This document shows, one piece after another, positions 20,065 to 29,735 of a stretch of DNA of 64,000 bases. Within the stretch, counting starts at the first letter, position 1, and each line of letters opens with the position of its first letter. A program made the position numbers and the translations under genes. The notes under the pieces were generated by a model. That model saw only the letters and a list, made by a program, of their open reading frames with translations. It made no database searches and was not told where the DNA came from. Origin of the DNA: Rhizobium bangladeshense (GTDB taxonomy: Bacteria; Pseudomonadota; Alphaproteobacteria; Rhizobiales; Rhizobiaceae); the NCBI RefSeq assembly GCF_017357245.1, contig NZ_CP071612.1, forward strand, positions 4,081,501 through 4,145,500, given 5' to 3'.

Positions 20065-20236
20065 TGCATCTCGTGCAGAATGTGCAGCGCATGTGACGAC
20101 GGCATCCGACATCCTCAGCGCCCATGAATCCGCCCCGATGAGATGCGCTAAGTGTTCGTTAACGCATTCTCTTAAAGGATTATGCGCAAGCCAGGCGTAG
20201 AGCAGAAGCGATAGGGCATTTGACCGGAACATCAAG

Positions 20237-21313
20237 ATGACGACTTCAATCGGCCGCCGGGCTTTTTTCCTCGCAGTACCCGGCAATCTGCTGCTCTGGC
20301 TGATTGCAGCCTTCCACATGCTGCTTGTTGCAGCGCTGTTTGTCGCCTTCCTGGCTGCAAGGCCGGCGGCGGCCGAAGACGCAGCCTGCACCGGCCGCAA
20401 TCTCATGGTCGACTTGCAGCAGAACGACCCCGCCCGATATGCCGAGGCGGTAAAGGAAGCCGAGGCAACGCCGAACGGCAAGGGCATCTTCTGGAAGATC
20501 GAGAAGCCTGGACTTGCCCCTTCATGGCTGCTCGGCAGCATGCATGTGACCGATCCCCGTGTGCTTGCCCTGCCGCCGCGCGCCCAGACCGCCCATGACA
20601 CAGCGCATACCATTATTATCGAATCCGACGAGATCCTCGATGAGCGCAAGGCGACCGCCGCCCTGCTCGCACGGCCGGAACTGACGATGTTCACCGACGG
20701 CACGACGATCGACAAGCTGCTCTCTGCCGAGGATTACAAGCGCCTGGAAGCCGGCCTGAAGCAGCGTGGTATCCCGCTCAGCGCCGTTTCCCGGATGCGA
20801 CCATGGATGATCTCCAGCGCCGTCGCTCTTCCGGCCTGCGAGCTCGCTCGCAAGGCCAGAGGCGTGCAATTTCTCGACCAGAAAATCGCCAGCGACGCCG
20901 TTGCCGAAGGCAAGGAGGTCAAGGGGCTGGAAACCCTTGCCGAGCAGATCCAGGCCATGGCCGATCTGCCGGTCGAATTTCATATGAAGTCGCTGATCGA
21001 GACGCTGGAACTAGGGGCCAAGATGAACGACGTCGTCGAAACGATGACCGATCTCTACCTCTCCGGCGATATCGGCATGACCATGCCGATGCTGAAGACA
21101 GTGACGCCGGCAACTGTCGACGAGACCAGCGACTACGCCGCATTCGAACAGCGCGTCATTCTCGATCGCAACAAGGTGATGGCCGAGCGTGCCGCCCCGA
21201 TCCTCGACGGCGGCAATGTCTTCATGGCCGTCGGCGCCCTGCACCTGCCCGGCAAGGACGGCGTCATCGAGCTGCTGCGCAAGCAGGGCTTTACGGTAAC
21301 CGCTGTCAATTAG
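20237..21313 (+). CDS. TraB/GumN (TIKI-like) family protein
   Basis: 358 residues. A hydrophobic segment (about 17-45) is either a long signal or an anchor. SWLLGSMHVTDPR carries the first GxxH motif (100-103), IIIESDEI is the conserved acidic segment and VGALHLPGKDGVIELLRKQG is the C-terminal second His motif. The family is thought to include metalloproteases active outside the cytoplasm. A conserved YxxG-like single Cys segment (ALPACELARKARGVQFLDQ) is also present. No partner genes are adjacent. Function in rhizobia is unknown. Confidence 0.88.
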   Translation: MTTSIGRRAFFLAVPGNLLLWLIAAFHMLLVAALFVAFLAARPAAAEDAACTGRNLMVDLQQNDPARYAEAVKEAEATPNGKGIFWKIEKPGLAPSWLLGSMHVTDPRVLALPPRAQTAHDTAHTIIIESDEILDERKATAALLARPELTMFTDGTTIDKLLSAEDYKRLEAGLKQRGIPLSAVSRMRPWMISSAVALPACELARKARGVQFLDQKIASDAVAEGKEVKGLETLAEQIQAMADLPVEFHMKSLIETLELGAKMNDVVETMTDLYLSGDIGMTMPMLKTVTPATVDETSDYAAFEQRVILDRNKVMAERAAPILDGGNVFMAVGALHLPGKDGVIELLRKQGFTVTAVN

Positions 21314-21340
21314 GCTACTCGGAAATGGACCGATGCGCGG

Positions 21341-21390
21341 CAAATAAAATAGCCGCTCGCCTCGCGGCAAGCGGCTGCGCATTTTCCTAG
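21341..21390 (-). terminator. Bidirectional terminator between gumN-like gene and lpd
   Basis: AGCCGCT (21351-21357) pairs with AGCGGCT (21370-21376). On the minus strand the hairpin is followed by ATTTTATTTG, suiting the end of the sucAB-lpd run. On the plus strand a weaker GCGCATTTT follows. Confidence 0.7.
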
Positions 21391-21403
21391 GGCTGCCGAC
21401 AAC

Positions 21404-22810
21404 CTACATATGGATCGGCTTGAAGAAAGTTGCGAGCGCGGCCTCCTTGACCGCTTCCGACATCGTCGGATGTGCATGGCAGGTGCGGCCGAGATCTTCC
21501 GACGATCCGCCGAATTCCATCAGCACGGCGATCTCGTGGATCATCTCGCCGGCGCCGAAACCGACGATGTGGCCGCCGAGCACGCGGTCGGTCTCCTTGT
21601 CGGCGAGGATCTTGACGAAGCCGTCGGTCGCCAGCATGGCGCGGGCGCGGCCGTTCGCGGTGAACGGAAACTTGCCGACCTTATAGGCGACGCCTGCCGC
21701 CTTCAGTTCCTCCTCGGTCTTGCCGACCGAAGCGACTTCCGGCTGGGTATAGACGACACTCGGAATCACGTCGTAATTGACGTGGCCATGCTGCCCCGCG
21801 AGGATTTCGGCAAGCGCGACACCCTCGTCTTCCGCCTTGTGGGCCAGCATCGGGCCCTTGACCACATCGCCGATCGCATAGATGCCGGCGACATTGGTCC
21901 TGAAGTGGCCGTCGATCTCGACGCGGCCGCGATTGTCGAGCGCCACGCCCGCCTCTTCCAGGCCGAGGCCTGCGGTGTAGGGCTTGCGGCCGGTGGCGAT
22001 CAGCACGACTTCAGCGTCGAGCGTCACCTTGTCGCCGCCCTTAACAGGCTCGAACGTCACCTTGGCGCCCTTGCCGCCCTTCTCGACGCCGGTGACCTTG
22101 GCGCTAAGGTTGAAATCGATGCCCTGCTTGGCGAGCATGCGCTGGAACTGCTTTGCGACTTCGCCGTCCATGCCGCCGAGGATGGTGTCGAGATATTCGA
22201 CGACGGTGACCTTTGCGCCAAGACGCGACCAGACGGAGCCGAGTTCAAGGCCGATGACGCCGCCGCCGACGACGATCAGCGTTTCCGGCACCTTTTCCAG
22301 CGCAATGCCGCCGGTCGACGAGATGATGGTCTTCTCATCGATTTCGACCTGCACGCCGGGAATGCCGGCGACATCCGAACCGGTGGCGATGACGATGTTC
22401 TTGCCTTCGATTTCCTGCGCCGTGCCGTCTTCGGCGGTGACGGAAACCTTGCCGGCCGAGACGATTTTGCCGGCGCCCTGGAAGGCATCGATCTTGTTCT
22501 TCTTGAAGAGGAAGGCGACGCCGTCGACGTTCGACTTCACCGTCGCGTCCTTGTGGGCCATCATATTGCCAAGGTTCAGCGTCGGCGCGGGAACGTCGAT
22601 GCCGAGCGCACTCAACCCGTGGCCCGCCTGATGGAACATTTCGGAAGCATGCAGCAGCGCCTTCGACGGAATGCAGCCGACGTTCAGGCAGGTGCCGCCA
22701 TAGGTCGCGCGCTTTTCGACGACGGCCACCTTAAGGCCGAGCTGGGCCGCCTTGACGGCGCAGACATAGCCGCCCGGGCCGGTTCCGATAATGATCACAT
22801 CGTAAGACAT
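21404..22810 (-). CDS. lpdA: Dihydrolipoamide dehydrogenase (E3)
   Basis: 468 residues. The FAD motif [20 protein letters not shown], redox disulfide [13 protein letters not shown] (Cys41, Cys46), NAD motif [19 protein letters not shown] and the C-terminal catalytic [11 protein letters not shown] (His-Glu pair) are all present. It reoxidises lipoyl groups of the 2-oxoglutarate dehydrogenase E2 using FAD and NAD+. As the last gene of the sucAB region it is most likely the E3 assigned to that complex; rhizobia usually carry further lpd copies. Confidence 0.97.
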   Translation of the reverse strand: MSYDVIIIGTGPGGYVCAVKAAQLGLKVAVVEKRATYGGTCLNVGCIPSKALLHASEMFHQAGHGLSALGIDVPAPTLNLGNMMAHKDATVKSNVDGVAFLFKKNKIDAFQGAGKIVSAGKVSVTAEDGTAQEIEGKNIVIATGSDVAGIPGVQVEIDEKTIISSTGGIALEKVPETLIVVGGGVIGLELGSVWSRLGAKVTVVEYLDTILGGMDGEVAKQFQRMLAKQGIDFNLSAKVTGVEKGGKGAKVTFEPVKGGDKVTLDAEVVLIATGRKPYTAGLGLEEAGVALDNRGRVEIDGHFRTNVAGIYAIGDVVKGPMLAHKAEDEGVALAEILAGQHGHVNYDVIPSVVYTQPEVASVGKTEEELKAAGVAYKVGKFPFTANGRARAMLATDGFVKILADKETDRVLGGHIVGFGAGEMIHEIAVLMEFGGSSEDLGRTCHAHPTMSEAVKEAALATFFKPIHM

Positions 22811-22836
22811 TGCTTCTTTCCCTTTGGATTTTTCGT

Positions 22837-22899
22837 TTAGGCGGCTGCGCGCGACAGCGCGAGAGCCATCAGGCCGAGGAATTCGAGAATATATGGCAT
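22837..22899 (-). CDS. Possible 20-residue hydrophobic peptide upstream of lpd
   Basis: An ORF of 20 codons ([20 protein letters not shown]) lies between the SDR gene (22 bp before it) and lpd. The predicted peptide is a short amphipathic or membrane helix. The ribosome site is weak. I list it because it fills the only sizeable gap before lpd on this strand; it could equally be chance. Confidence 0.28.
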   Translation of the reverse strand: MPYILEFLGLMALALSRAAA

Positions 22900-22920
22900 G
22901 CTGTTTTTCGCCGTGTCCTT

Positions 22921-23673
22921 CTAGCGACCGCCGCTCACGTTGAGGATCGCGCCCGTTACATAGGAGGCGGAAGGAGAAAGAAGATAGAGGATAGCGTCCG
23001 CCACCTCCTCGGCTGTGCCCGGACGCTGCATCGGGACCGACGGCGCCATTTCGCGCGCCCGGTCCGGCAGTCCGCCCGAAGCATGCAGATCGGTTTCGAT
23101 GATCCCGGGTCTGACGGCATTCACGCGAATGCCCTCGGCTGCGACCTCGCGCGCAAGCCCGACCGTGAATGTGTCGATAGCGGCCTTCGAGGCGGCATAA
23201 TCGACATATTGCGTCGCCGAGCCGAGGATCGCGGCCATTGAGGAGATGTTGACGATCGCACCGCCCTGTCCGCCGTGACGGCTCGACATGCGGCGAACGG
23301 CCTCCCCCGCACAGAGGATGGAGCCCGTCACATTGACGCGCAGCATCCTTTCGATCCGCTCCATCGACATCTCGTCGACCCGCTGCGGATAGTCGACGAT
23401 GCCGGCATTGTTGACGAGCCCGTCGAGCCGGCCGAAATGGCGATCGACCGCGGCAAACATCGCAGCGATGTCGGCAGCCTTGCCTACATCGCCCTGGATG
23501 GCCACCGCCTCGCCGCCCTCTCCGGCAATAGCCGCGACGACAGCCTCGGCCGCCTGTCGGCTGGAGGCATAATTAACCGCCACGCGCCAGCCCTGCCGCG
23601 CGGCGAGCCGGCAGACCGCGGCGCCAATACCCCGGCTGCCGCCGGTCACGAGAACAACAGGTGCATCATTCAT
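22921..23673 (-). CDS. SDR-family oxidoreductase (3-oxoacyl-ACP reductase-like)
   Basis: 250 residues. The cofactor motif [19 protein letters not shown], the NNAGI motif, the catalytic Ser/Tyr/Lys ([11 protein letters not shown], then [10 protein letters not shown]) and the FabG-like ending [13 protein letters not shown] are complete. It probably reduces or oxidises a keto or hydroxy group with NADP(H). ATG 23673 is chosen because the preceding gene's stop overlaps it by four bases; the frame extends 11 codons upstream. It lies between sucB and lpd, but nothing ties it chemically to the dehydrogenase complex. Confidence 0.88.
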   Translation of the reverse strand: MNDAPVVLVTGGSRGIGAAVCRLAARQGWRVAVNYASSRQAAEAVVAAIAGEGGEAVAIQGDVGKAADIAAMFAAVDRHFGRLDGLVNNAGIVDYPQRVDEMSMERIERMLRVNVTGSILCAGEAVRRMSSRHGGQGGAIVNISSMAAILGSATQYVDYAASKAAIDTFTVGLAREVAAEGIRVNAVRPGIIETDLHASGGLPDRAREMAPSVPMQRPGTAEEVADAILYLLSPSASYVTGAILNVSGGR

Positions 23674-24200
23674 GTCGCACACTCCTTGAAAGTCAGCACG
23701 TCCCAAGGCGCCACCGAAGCCTTGCCCTCTCCCCAGGCGCTCGATTCACGGATGGCGGGACCAAGGCCGGGAAGTACGATCTTTTCGGCCGCCGCGGCAC
23801 CCTCCGGCTGCAGATTGTCGACCTCGCCTTTGGCATTCATGCCGTAGACGGCGCCCTGCCAGACGGTGCAGGCATCGAGATCGGCGCCGGTCGCGTCTCC
23901 CTCCGGGCAGTTGAACATCAGGATGCCGATCGCGCGCACCGGATCTTCCGATGGCATCACATAGCCTTCCATGACCACGGATGTCTTGAGCGCACTGACC
24001 TTGAACTGATTGCTGGCGGCAGCCGAGGGAGAATTCAGCGGTGCAAAACGCAGTTCATAGGCGCCGTCACGGTCGACGTAGACGGCCTGCTCCTGTTTGC
24101 AATCGACGGCGAACGCGGCGACCGGAACTGCGAAAAACGCGGCAGCTGCAATCGCAGCCACGCCACTCCATCCTGCCATGATCCCGACCGCCCCGCTCAT
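23670..24200 (-). CDS. Secreted hypothetical protein in the suc-lpd run
   Basis: 176 residues from ATG 24200, which overlaps the previous stop by ATGA; its own stop overlaps the SDR start likewise. An N-terminal hydrophobic signal (GWSGVAAIAAAAFFAVPVAAFA) ends with an AFA-V cleavage-like site, so the protein is probably periplasmic. The mature part has four scattered Cys (one each in VDCKQEQ, FNCPEGD, LDACTVW and FKECAT) that may form disulfides. No family recognised. Coupling to a DUF4241 protein suggests the two secreted proteins act together. Confidence 0.75.
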   Translation of the reverse strand: MSGAVGIMAGWSGVAAIAAAAFFAVPVAAFAVDCKQEQAVYVDRDGAYELRFAPLNSPSAAASNQFKVSALKTSVVMEGYVMPSEDPVRAIGILMFNCPEGDATGADLDACTVWQGAVYGMNAKGEVDNLQPEGAAAAEKIVLPGLGPAIRESSAWGEGKASVAPWDVLTFKECAT

Positions 24201-24946
24201 TGCACCTTCGGCTCTCGCCGCCCGTCGGCATTCTCGATCACACCAAAATCCGTCAACAGAACCAGCGGGTGGCCATCCTTGTCGAGGCCCCAGAAGACAG
24301 GATAGAAACCGTCGCCCCAACCGCTCCAGAACACCGCAACATTGCCCTTCTTGCCGGCAACCGGCCGGTGCAGTGCATAGTGGCGCTTATTGGCGTCAAG
24401 CTCCGACGCCAGCACGTCATCGTAATAATTGATATCGGCATCCGGCTTCTGCGCTTGGACCTGCGCTTCGCGCTCATCGATCCGCCCCAGCGTATCGGCG
24501 TCCATGTAGCAGCCGACGCCGGCATCGACCGGATAGCCGAAGATCTCGTCGTCCTTCAGTGTCGCCGGGTCCTGGCCGGGGAGGACGGCCAGTTCCCAGT
24601 GATCGGGCTTGCCCTCGGCAAACCGCATGCTGGCCGCCGCGATGCGCCCGAAGGCACGGTAGAGCGTCACCGGATAGTCGCCCGGCGCAACTGTTCTTGC
24701 CAGCGCCGGACGATCCGGCTGGGCAAGCGGATCAGCGGCGACAATGCGCCCCGAGGTCAGCTCGACATCGCCCATATGGACCACGTCGATCGACCGGCTG
24801 GAGAGTTCGGCATCATCAAGCGTCACCAGTTCGAAATTGCTGCTGGCCTTGCTGACATCCCAGCCGGCGGCCGATGCGAGGACCGGGGCATGCGCGGCGG
24901 CAGCGCAAAGGAGAAGGCGCGCCGCTCGCATGATCCGCTTCCGCAT
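24197..24946 (-). CDS. DUF4241-type secreted protein
   Basis: 249 residues. A signal peptide (about 1-27, LLLCAAAAHAPVLASAAG) is followed by a domain with ELTSGRIVAADPL, VAPGDYPVTLYRAFG and GYPVDAGVGCYMDA, which resemble DUF4241. Another conserved-looking segment near the C-terminus is VFWSGWGDGFYPVFWGLD. Function unknown. It starts 12 bp after the sucB stop on the same strand and is coupled to the next secreted protein. Family name is from memory of these motifs. Confidence 0.75.
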   Translation of the reverse strand: MRKRIMRAARLLLCAAAAHAPVLASAAGWDVSKASSNFELVTLDDAELSSRSIDVVHMGDVELTSGRIVAADPLAQPDRPALARTVAPGDYPVTLYRAFGRIAAASMRFAEGKPDHWELAVLPGQDPATLKDDEIFGYPVDAGVGCYMDADTLGRIDEREAQVQAQKPDADINYYDDVLASELDANKRHYALHRPVAGKKGNVAVFWSGWGDGFYPVFWGLDKDGHPLVLLTDFGVIENADGRREPKVQ

Positions 24947-24958
24947 CGAAAAGCTCCC

Positions 24959-26218
24959 TTAGAGATCGAGAACCAGGCGTTCCGGATCTTCCAGGCTCTC
25001 CTTGACGCGCACGAGGAAGGTCACCGCTTCCTTGCCGTCGACGATGCGGTGATCGTAGGACAGCGCCAGATACATCATCGGACGGATGACCACCTGGCCG
25101 CCGATCGCGACCGGCCGCTCCTGGATCTTGTGCATGCCGAGGATGCCAGACTGCGGCGCGTTGAGGATCGGCGAGGACATCAGCGAACCGTAGACGCCGC
25201 CGTTCGAGATGGTGAAGGTGCCACCCTGCATGTCGGCCATCGAGAGCTGGCCGTCGCGGGCTGCCTTGCCCAGGCGGCCGATTTCCTTTTCGATCTCGGC
25301 GATGGACATCTGGTCGGCGTCGCGAACGATCGGAACCACGAGACCCTTGTCCGTGCCGACCGCGACGCCGATGTGGCAGTAGTTCTTGTAGATGATGTCG
25401 GTGCCGTCGATCTCGGCATTGACCGCCGGCAGTTCCTTCAGCGCATGCGTCACAGCCTTGGTGAAGAAGCCCATGAAACCGAGCTTCACGCCGTGCTTCT
25501 TCTCGAAAACGTCCTTGTACTTGTTGCGCAGATCCATGACCGCCTTCATGTCCACCTCGTTATAGGTGGTCAACATGGCGGCGGTGTTCTGGGCGTCCTT
25601 GAGGCGCTTGGCGATCGTCTGGCGCAGGCGCGTCATCTTCACGCGCTCTTCGCGCGAGGCATCCTCGACCGTCGAAGGCCCGCGCGCAGCCGCAGGCGCT
25701 GCAGCCGGTGCCGCGGTGGGAGCGGAAATGCCCTTGGCGACGGCGGCAATGACATCGCCCTTCAGCACCTGGCCGCGTTTGCCGCTGCCGTCGACCTGAT
25801 CGGCGGAAAGATTGCTTTCAGCCAGCATCTTCGTAGCCGCCGGTGCCGGCGGCATGGTGGAGACGGAGGCGCTCGACGACGATGCAGCAGCAGCGGCAGC
25901 CGGCTGGGCGGCAGCAGCCGGGGCCGGTTGAGCGGGAGCGGCGGCCGGTGCAGCTGCTGCCGGTGCGGCGGCTGCGCCGGCGCCTTCGGCGATCTGGCCA
26001 AGCAGCGCGCCGAGGCCGACGGTCTCGCCGGCAGCGGCGACGATTTCCGAAAGCGTGCCGGAAGCGGGTGCGGGAACTTCGATGGTCACCTTGTCGGTTT
26101 CAAGCTCCAGAATCGGCTCGTCGGCCTTGATGGCGTCGCCGACCTTCTTGAACCAGGTGCCGACGGTTGCCTCGCTGACGGATTCACCGAGAGTTGGAAC
26201 GCGGATTTCTGTGGCCAT
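24959..26218 (-). CDS. sucB: 2-oxoglutarate dehydrogenase E2, dihydrolipoyl succinyltransferase
   Basis: 419 residues. An N-terminal lipoyl domain carries Lys43 in [12 protein letters not shown] very Ala/Pro-rich linker (about 80-120), a peripheral subunit-binding domain ([29 protein letters not shown]) and the catalytic acyltransferase domain ending [16 protein letters not shown] with the active-site His follow. It transfers succinyl groups from lipoate to CoA and forms the core of the complex. It lies 39 bp downstream of a YciI-family gene and before the DUF4241 gene. Confidence 0.97.
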   Translation of the reverse strand: MATEIRVPTLGESVSEATVGTWFKKVGDAIKADEPILELETDKVTIEVPAPASGTLSEIVAAAGETVGLGALLGQIAEGAGAAAAPAAAAPAAAPAQPAPAAAAQPAAAAAASSSSASVSTMPPAPAATKMLAESNLSADQVDGSGKRGQVLKGDVIAAVAKGISAPTAAPAAAPAAARGPSTVEDASREERVKMTRLRQTIAKRLKDAQNTAAMLTTYNEVDMKAVMDLRNKYKDVFEKKHGVKLGFMGFFTKAVTHALKELPAVNAEIDGTDIIYKNYCHIGVAVGTDKGLVVPIVRDADQMSIAEIEKEIGRLGKAARDGQLSMADMQGGTFTISNGGVYGSLMSSPILNAPQSGILGMHKIQERPVAIGGQVVIRPMMYLALSYDHRIVDGKEAVTFLVRVKESLEDPERLVLDL

Positions 26219-26257
26219 TGTTCAAATCCTGATTTCGTGTGTTTTCGTTTATGCGTT

Positions 26258-26566
26258 TCAGACGGCGGGCGGCCGCAAAATGATTGAGGGCATCTGCAGG
26301 ACATCGAAACGGAACCCGAGACCGGAAGCGATGATCGGGTCGCCGTCGGCAAGAGCTTGCGCCGCCGCCTGATCTTCGACCTCCACCACTGCCATGCCGA
26401 AAGCGCCTTCCCCTTCGAACACCGGACCGACGACGATTGCCGATCCCGCAAGGGCGTGCCGATGCCAGTAATCGACGTGGCGTTTCATCGCCGCGATTTC
26501 CTCCCCCGTCCCATCATGCGGGAAAGTGGGGCGCGGCGGCAGCAGTCTCATAAAGAAGTAAGCCAT
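26258..26566 (-). CDS. YciI-family protein between sucA and sucB
   Basis: 102 residues with the ferredoxin-like YciI fold features: an N-terminal AYFFMRLLPPRPTF strand, HVDYWHRHALAGSAIVVGPV containing the conserved His and GP motif, and the EDQAAAQALADGDPII helix preceding the last strand. Biochemical roles of the family are poorly known; some members are small dehydratase-like or dehalogenase-like enzymes. It starts 16 bp after sucA with a purine-rich AAGGGGGG ribosome site and is probably in the operon. The link with oxoglutarate dehydrogenase is only positional. Confidence 0.85.
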   Translation of the reverse strand: MAYFFMRLLPPRPTFPHDGTGEEIAAMKRHVDYWHRHALAGSAIVVGPVFEGEGAFGMAVVEVEDQAAAQALADGDPIIASGLGFRFDVLQMPSIILRPPAV

Positions 26567-26582
26567 TGCGCCCCCCTTGATT

Positions 26583-29567
26583 TCAGCCGCCCAATGCGTC
26601 CTCGAGGAATGCGGCGAGCTGTGACAAATGCTTCGACATCAGGCCCGTCGCCGGCGAGGCGGCGGCCGGACGGCCGGTATAGCGGACACGCTGGTACTTC
26701 GCGTCGATATGGGCAAGCACCCACTCGAGGAAGGGGTCGATGAACGACCATGCGCCCATGTTCTTGGGCTCTTCCTGGCACCAGACCATCTCGGCGTTGC
26801 GGAAGCGCGACAGCTCGTTGATGAGCGCCTTTGCCGGGAACGGATAGAGCTGCTCGACGCGCAGGAGATAGATGTCGTCGATGCCGCGCTTTTCACGCTC
26901 CTCCAGAAGATCGTAATAGACCTTGCCGGAGCACATGACGACACGGCGGATCTTGTTGTCCTTCTGCAGCTTGATCGGGCCGTCCTTGATCACCTCGGCA
27001 TCGTCCCACAGCAGGCGATGGAAAGCCGATTCGCCGGCCAATTCGGCAAGCGTCGAAACGGCCCGCTTGTGACGCAGCAGCGACTTCGGCGTCATCAGGA
27101 TCAGCGGCTTGCGGAAGTCGCGCTTCAGCTGACGGCGCAGGATATGGAAGTAGTTCGCCGGCGTCGTGACATTGGCGACCTGCATGTTGTCTTCCGCGCA
27201 AAGCTGTAGGAAGCGCTCCAGGCGAGCCGAAGAGTGCTCCGGACCCTGGCCTTCATAGCCGTGCGGCAGCAGGCAGACGAGGCCGGACATGCGCAGCCAC
27301 TTGCGTTCGCCCGACGAGATGAACTGGTCGAAGACCACCTGTGCTCCATTGGCGAAATCGCCGAACTGCGCTTCCCAGAGCGTCAGCGCATTCGGGCGGG
27401 CCAGCGAGTAGCCATATTCGAAGCCAAGCACAGCCTCTTCCGAAAGCATCGAATTGATGACTTCGTAGCGGGCCTGCGTCGGTGAAAGATTGGCGAGCGG
27501 TATATAACGTTCCTCGGTTTCCTGATCGTAGAGAACCGAATGACGCTGCGAGAAGGTGCCGCGTTCGCAATCCTGACCGGACAGGCGAATCTTGTGGCCT
27601 TCTAGGCAAAGCGCGCCGAAAGCGAGCGCTTCGGCCATCGCCCAGTCGAGGCCCTCGCCGGTGGCGATCATATTGGCCCGGTTTTCCATGAAACGTTGGA
27701 TCGTGCGGTGCGCATTGAAGCCAGCGGGGATTTCCGAGAGCTTGCGGCCGATATCCTTCAGCGTCTTCATCGGCACTGCAGTCTTGCCGCGGCGCTGTTC
27801 GTCTGCATTGTCGGCGGTGCGCAGGCCCGACCACTCGCCGTCCAGCCAGTCGGCCTTATTCGGCTTGTAGTGCTGGCCGGCGTCGAACTCCTGCTCGAGA
27901 TGCGCGCGCCAATCGGCCTTCATCTTCTCCACTTCGCCTTCGGTGACCAAGCCTTCGGCGACCAGGCGCGCCGCATAGAGCTGCAGCACGGTCTTGTGGC
28001 CGCGGATCACCTTGTACATCTTCGGCTGCGTGAAGGACGGCTCGTCGCCTTCATTGTGGCCGTAGCGGCGATAGCAGAACATGTCGAGCACCACGGGCTT
28101 GTGGAACTTCATGCGGAATTCGGTCGCGACCTTGGCCGCATAGACCACGGCTTCGGGATCGTCGCCGTTGACGTGCAGGATCGGCGCCTCGATCATCTTG
28201 GCGACGTCGGACGGATAGGGCGACGAGCGCGAGAAGGCCGGATTGGTGGTGAAGCCGATCTGGTTGTTGATGATGACGTGCATGGTGCCGGCAACGCGAT
28301 GGCCGCGCAGACCCGACAGGCCGAGGATTTCGGCAATGACACCCTGGCCGGCAAAGGCCGCGTCGCCATGGATCAGCAGCGGCAGAACCTTTGCGCGTTC
28401 GGAAAGCGGAATGATGTCGCCTTCCCAGACGGTGGCGCTCATGTCCTGCTTGGCGCGGGCCTTGCCCATGACGACGGGATCGACGATTTCAAGATGCGAC
28501 GGGTTCGCCGTCAGCGAGACGTGCACCTTGTTGCCGTCGAATTCGCGGTCGGAGGAAGCGCCGAGATGGTACTTGACGTCGCCCGAGCCTTCGACTTCGT
28601 CAGGGGCGTAGGAGCCGCCCTTGAACTCATGGAAGATGGCGCGGTGCGGCTTGCCCATCACCTGGGAGAGCACGTTCAGGCGACCGCGGTGGGCCATGCC
28701 GAACACGGCCTCCTTGAGACCGAGATGGCCGCCGCGCTTCAGGATCTGCTCCAATGCGGGGATCAGTGATTCACCGCCGTCGAGGCCGAAACGCTTCGTG
28801 CCCTTGAACTTGACGTCTAGGAACTGTTCGTAGCCTTCGGCTTCGACGAGTTTGGAAAGGATCGCCTTCTTTCCTTCAGGCGTGAAGGCCACACCCTTGT
28901 CCGGACCTTCGATGCGCTCCTGTATCCACGCCTTCTCCTCAGGATTGGAGATATGCATGAACTCGACGCCGAGCGTCGAGCAATAGGTGCGCTCGAGAAT
29001 CTCGATCATCTCGCGAAGGGTCGCATATTCCAGGCCGAGCACGTTGTCGATGAAGATCTTGCGATCGTAATCGGCAGCGGTGAAGCCGTAATTTTCCGGC
29101 GACAGCTCGCGATAGTCGTCGACGGCAGCGGCGATGCCGAGGGGGTCGAGCTTGGCGTGCAGATGGCCGCGCATGCGATAGGCGCGGATCATCATGATGG
29201 CGCGCACGGAATCGCGCGTCGCCTGCAGCACGTCGGTGGTGTCGGCGGGCTTGCCCTGAGCCTCGGCCTTGGCCTTCACCTTGGTCTCGATCACCTTCTC
29301 GACGATACCCCAGTCGCCGTCGAGAGCCGACACCAGGTCGCCGCCGGCCGGAAGCGGCCAGTTCTTCTTGCGCCAGGAAGCACCCTTGGCCGCTTTCTTC
29401 ACGTCGCTCGGATCGTCTTCCAGCGCCTTGAAGAAGGTGCGCCATTGATCGTCGACCGACGCCGGATCCTCTTCGTAGCGCGCATAGAGCTGCTCGATAT
29501 AGGCCGCGTTGGCGCCATCCAGAAACGAGGTGATCTGAAATTGCTCGTTGGCTTCTTGCCGTGCCAT
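26583..29567 (-). CDS. sucA: 2-oxoglutarate dehydrogenase E1 component
   Basis: 994 residues, normal length. N-terminal FLDGANAAYIEQLYARYEED, the central RLNVLSQVMGKP and the ThDP-binding stretch GDAAFAGQGVIAEILGLSGL, then NNQIGFTT, are diagnostic. It decarboxylates 2-oxoglutarate and succinylates the lipoyl group of SucB. The frame is open 33 codons upstream; ATG 29567 gives the family start MARQEANEQFQITSF. A 168-bp gap with a large hairpin separates it from sucD. Confidence 0.97.
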   Translation of the reverse strand: MARQEANEQFQITSFLDGANAAYIEQLYARYEEDPASVDDQWRTFFKALEDDPSDVKKAAKGASWRKKNWPLPAGGDLVSALDGDWGIVEKVIETKVKAKAEAQGKPADTTDVLQATRDSVRAIMMIRAYRMRGHLHAKLDPLGIAAAVDDYRELSPENYGFTAADYDRKIFIDNVLGLEYATLREMIEILERTYCSTLGVEFMHISNPEEKAWIQERIEGPDKGVAFTPEGKKAILSKLVEAEGYEQFLDVKFKGTKRFGLDGGESLIPALEQILKRGGHLGLKEAVFGMAHRGRLNVLSQVMGKPHRAIFHEFKGGSYAPDEVEGSGDVKYHLGASSDREFDGNKVHVSLTANPSHLEIVDPVVMGKARAKQDMSATVWEGDIIPLSERAKVLPLLIHGDAAFAGQGVIAEILGLSGLRGHRVAGTMHVIINNQIGFTTNPAFSRSSPYPSDVAKMIEAPILHVNGDDPEAVVYAAKVATEFRMKFHKPVVLDMFCYRRYGHNEGDEPSFTQPKMYKVIRGHKTVLQLYAARLVAEGLVTEGEVEKMKADWRAHLEQEFDAGQHYKPNKADWLDGEWSGLRTADNADEQRRGKTAVPMKTLKDIGRKLSEIPAGFNAHRTIQRFMENRANMIATGEGLDWAMAEALAFGALCLEGHKIRLSGQDCERGTFSQRHSVLYDQETEERYIPLANLSPTQARYEVINSMLSEEAVLGFEYGYSLARPNALTLWEAQFGDFANGAQVVFDQFISSGERKWLRMSGLVCLLPHGYEGQGPEHSSARLERFLQLCAEDNMQVANVTTPANYFHILRRQLKRDFRKPLILMTPKSLLRHKRAVSTLAELAGESAFHRLLWDDAEVIKDGPIKLQKDNKIRRVVMCSGKVYYDLLEEREKRGIDDIYLLRVEQLYPFPAKALINELSRFRNAEMVWCQEEPKNMGAWSFIDPFLEWVLAHIDAKYQRVRYTGRPAAASPATGLMSKHLSQLAAFLEDALGG

Positions 29568-29686
29568 GGTGATATGCGGACGCTTCGGTCCGCCTCCTGA
29601 CTTTGATGAATTTGCCGGATCGATTGCCGGCCGCCGCATTCCGATCGCCGCCTGTCCGCGACGCATCTGCTGGTCTCGTATGCGAG

Positions 29687-29722
29687 CCGGGCGGAAGGCG
29701 CAGATGTCGTTCCTCCGCCCGG
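29687..29722 (-). promoter_or_regulatory. GC-rich hairpin between sucD and sucA
   Basis: CCGGGCGGAAGG (29687-29698) and CCTCCGCCCGG (29712-29722) pair over about 11 bp with one bulge. It lies just after the sucD stop, with no T run, so it is more likely an mRNA-stabilising or processing structure than a full terminator. The remaining ~120 bp up to sucA could hold an internal promoter. Confidence 0.5.
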
Positions 29723-29735
29723 TCCATAGGTGGTT

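Noticed and set aside
20159..20175. Possible CtrA box upstream of the TraB/GumN gene
   Set aside because: The two TTAA words are nine bases apart, not seven, so it does not match the full motif.
24200..26287. 695-codon ORF on the plus strand
   Set aside because: Antisense to sucB and the DUF4241 gene. The Gly/Ser repeats are the mirror of the Ala/Pro linker of SucB.
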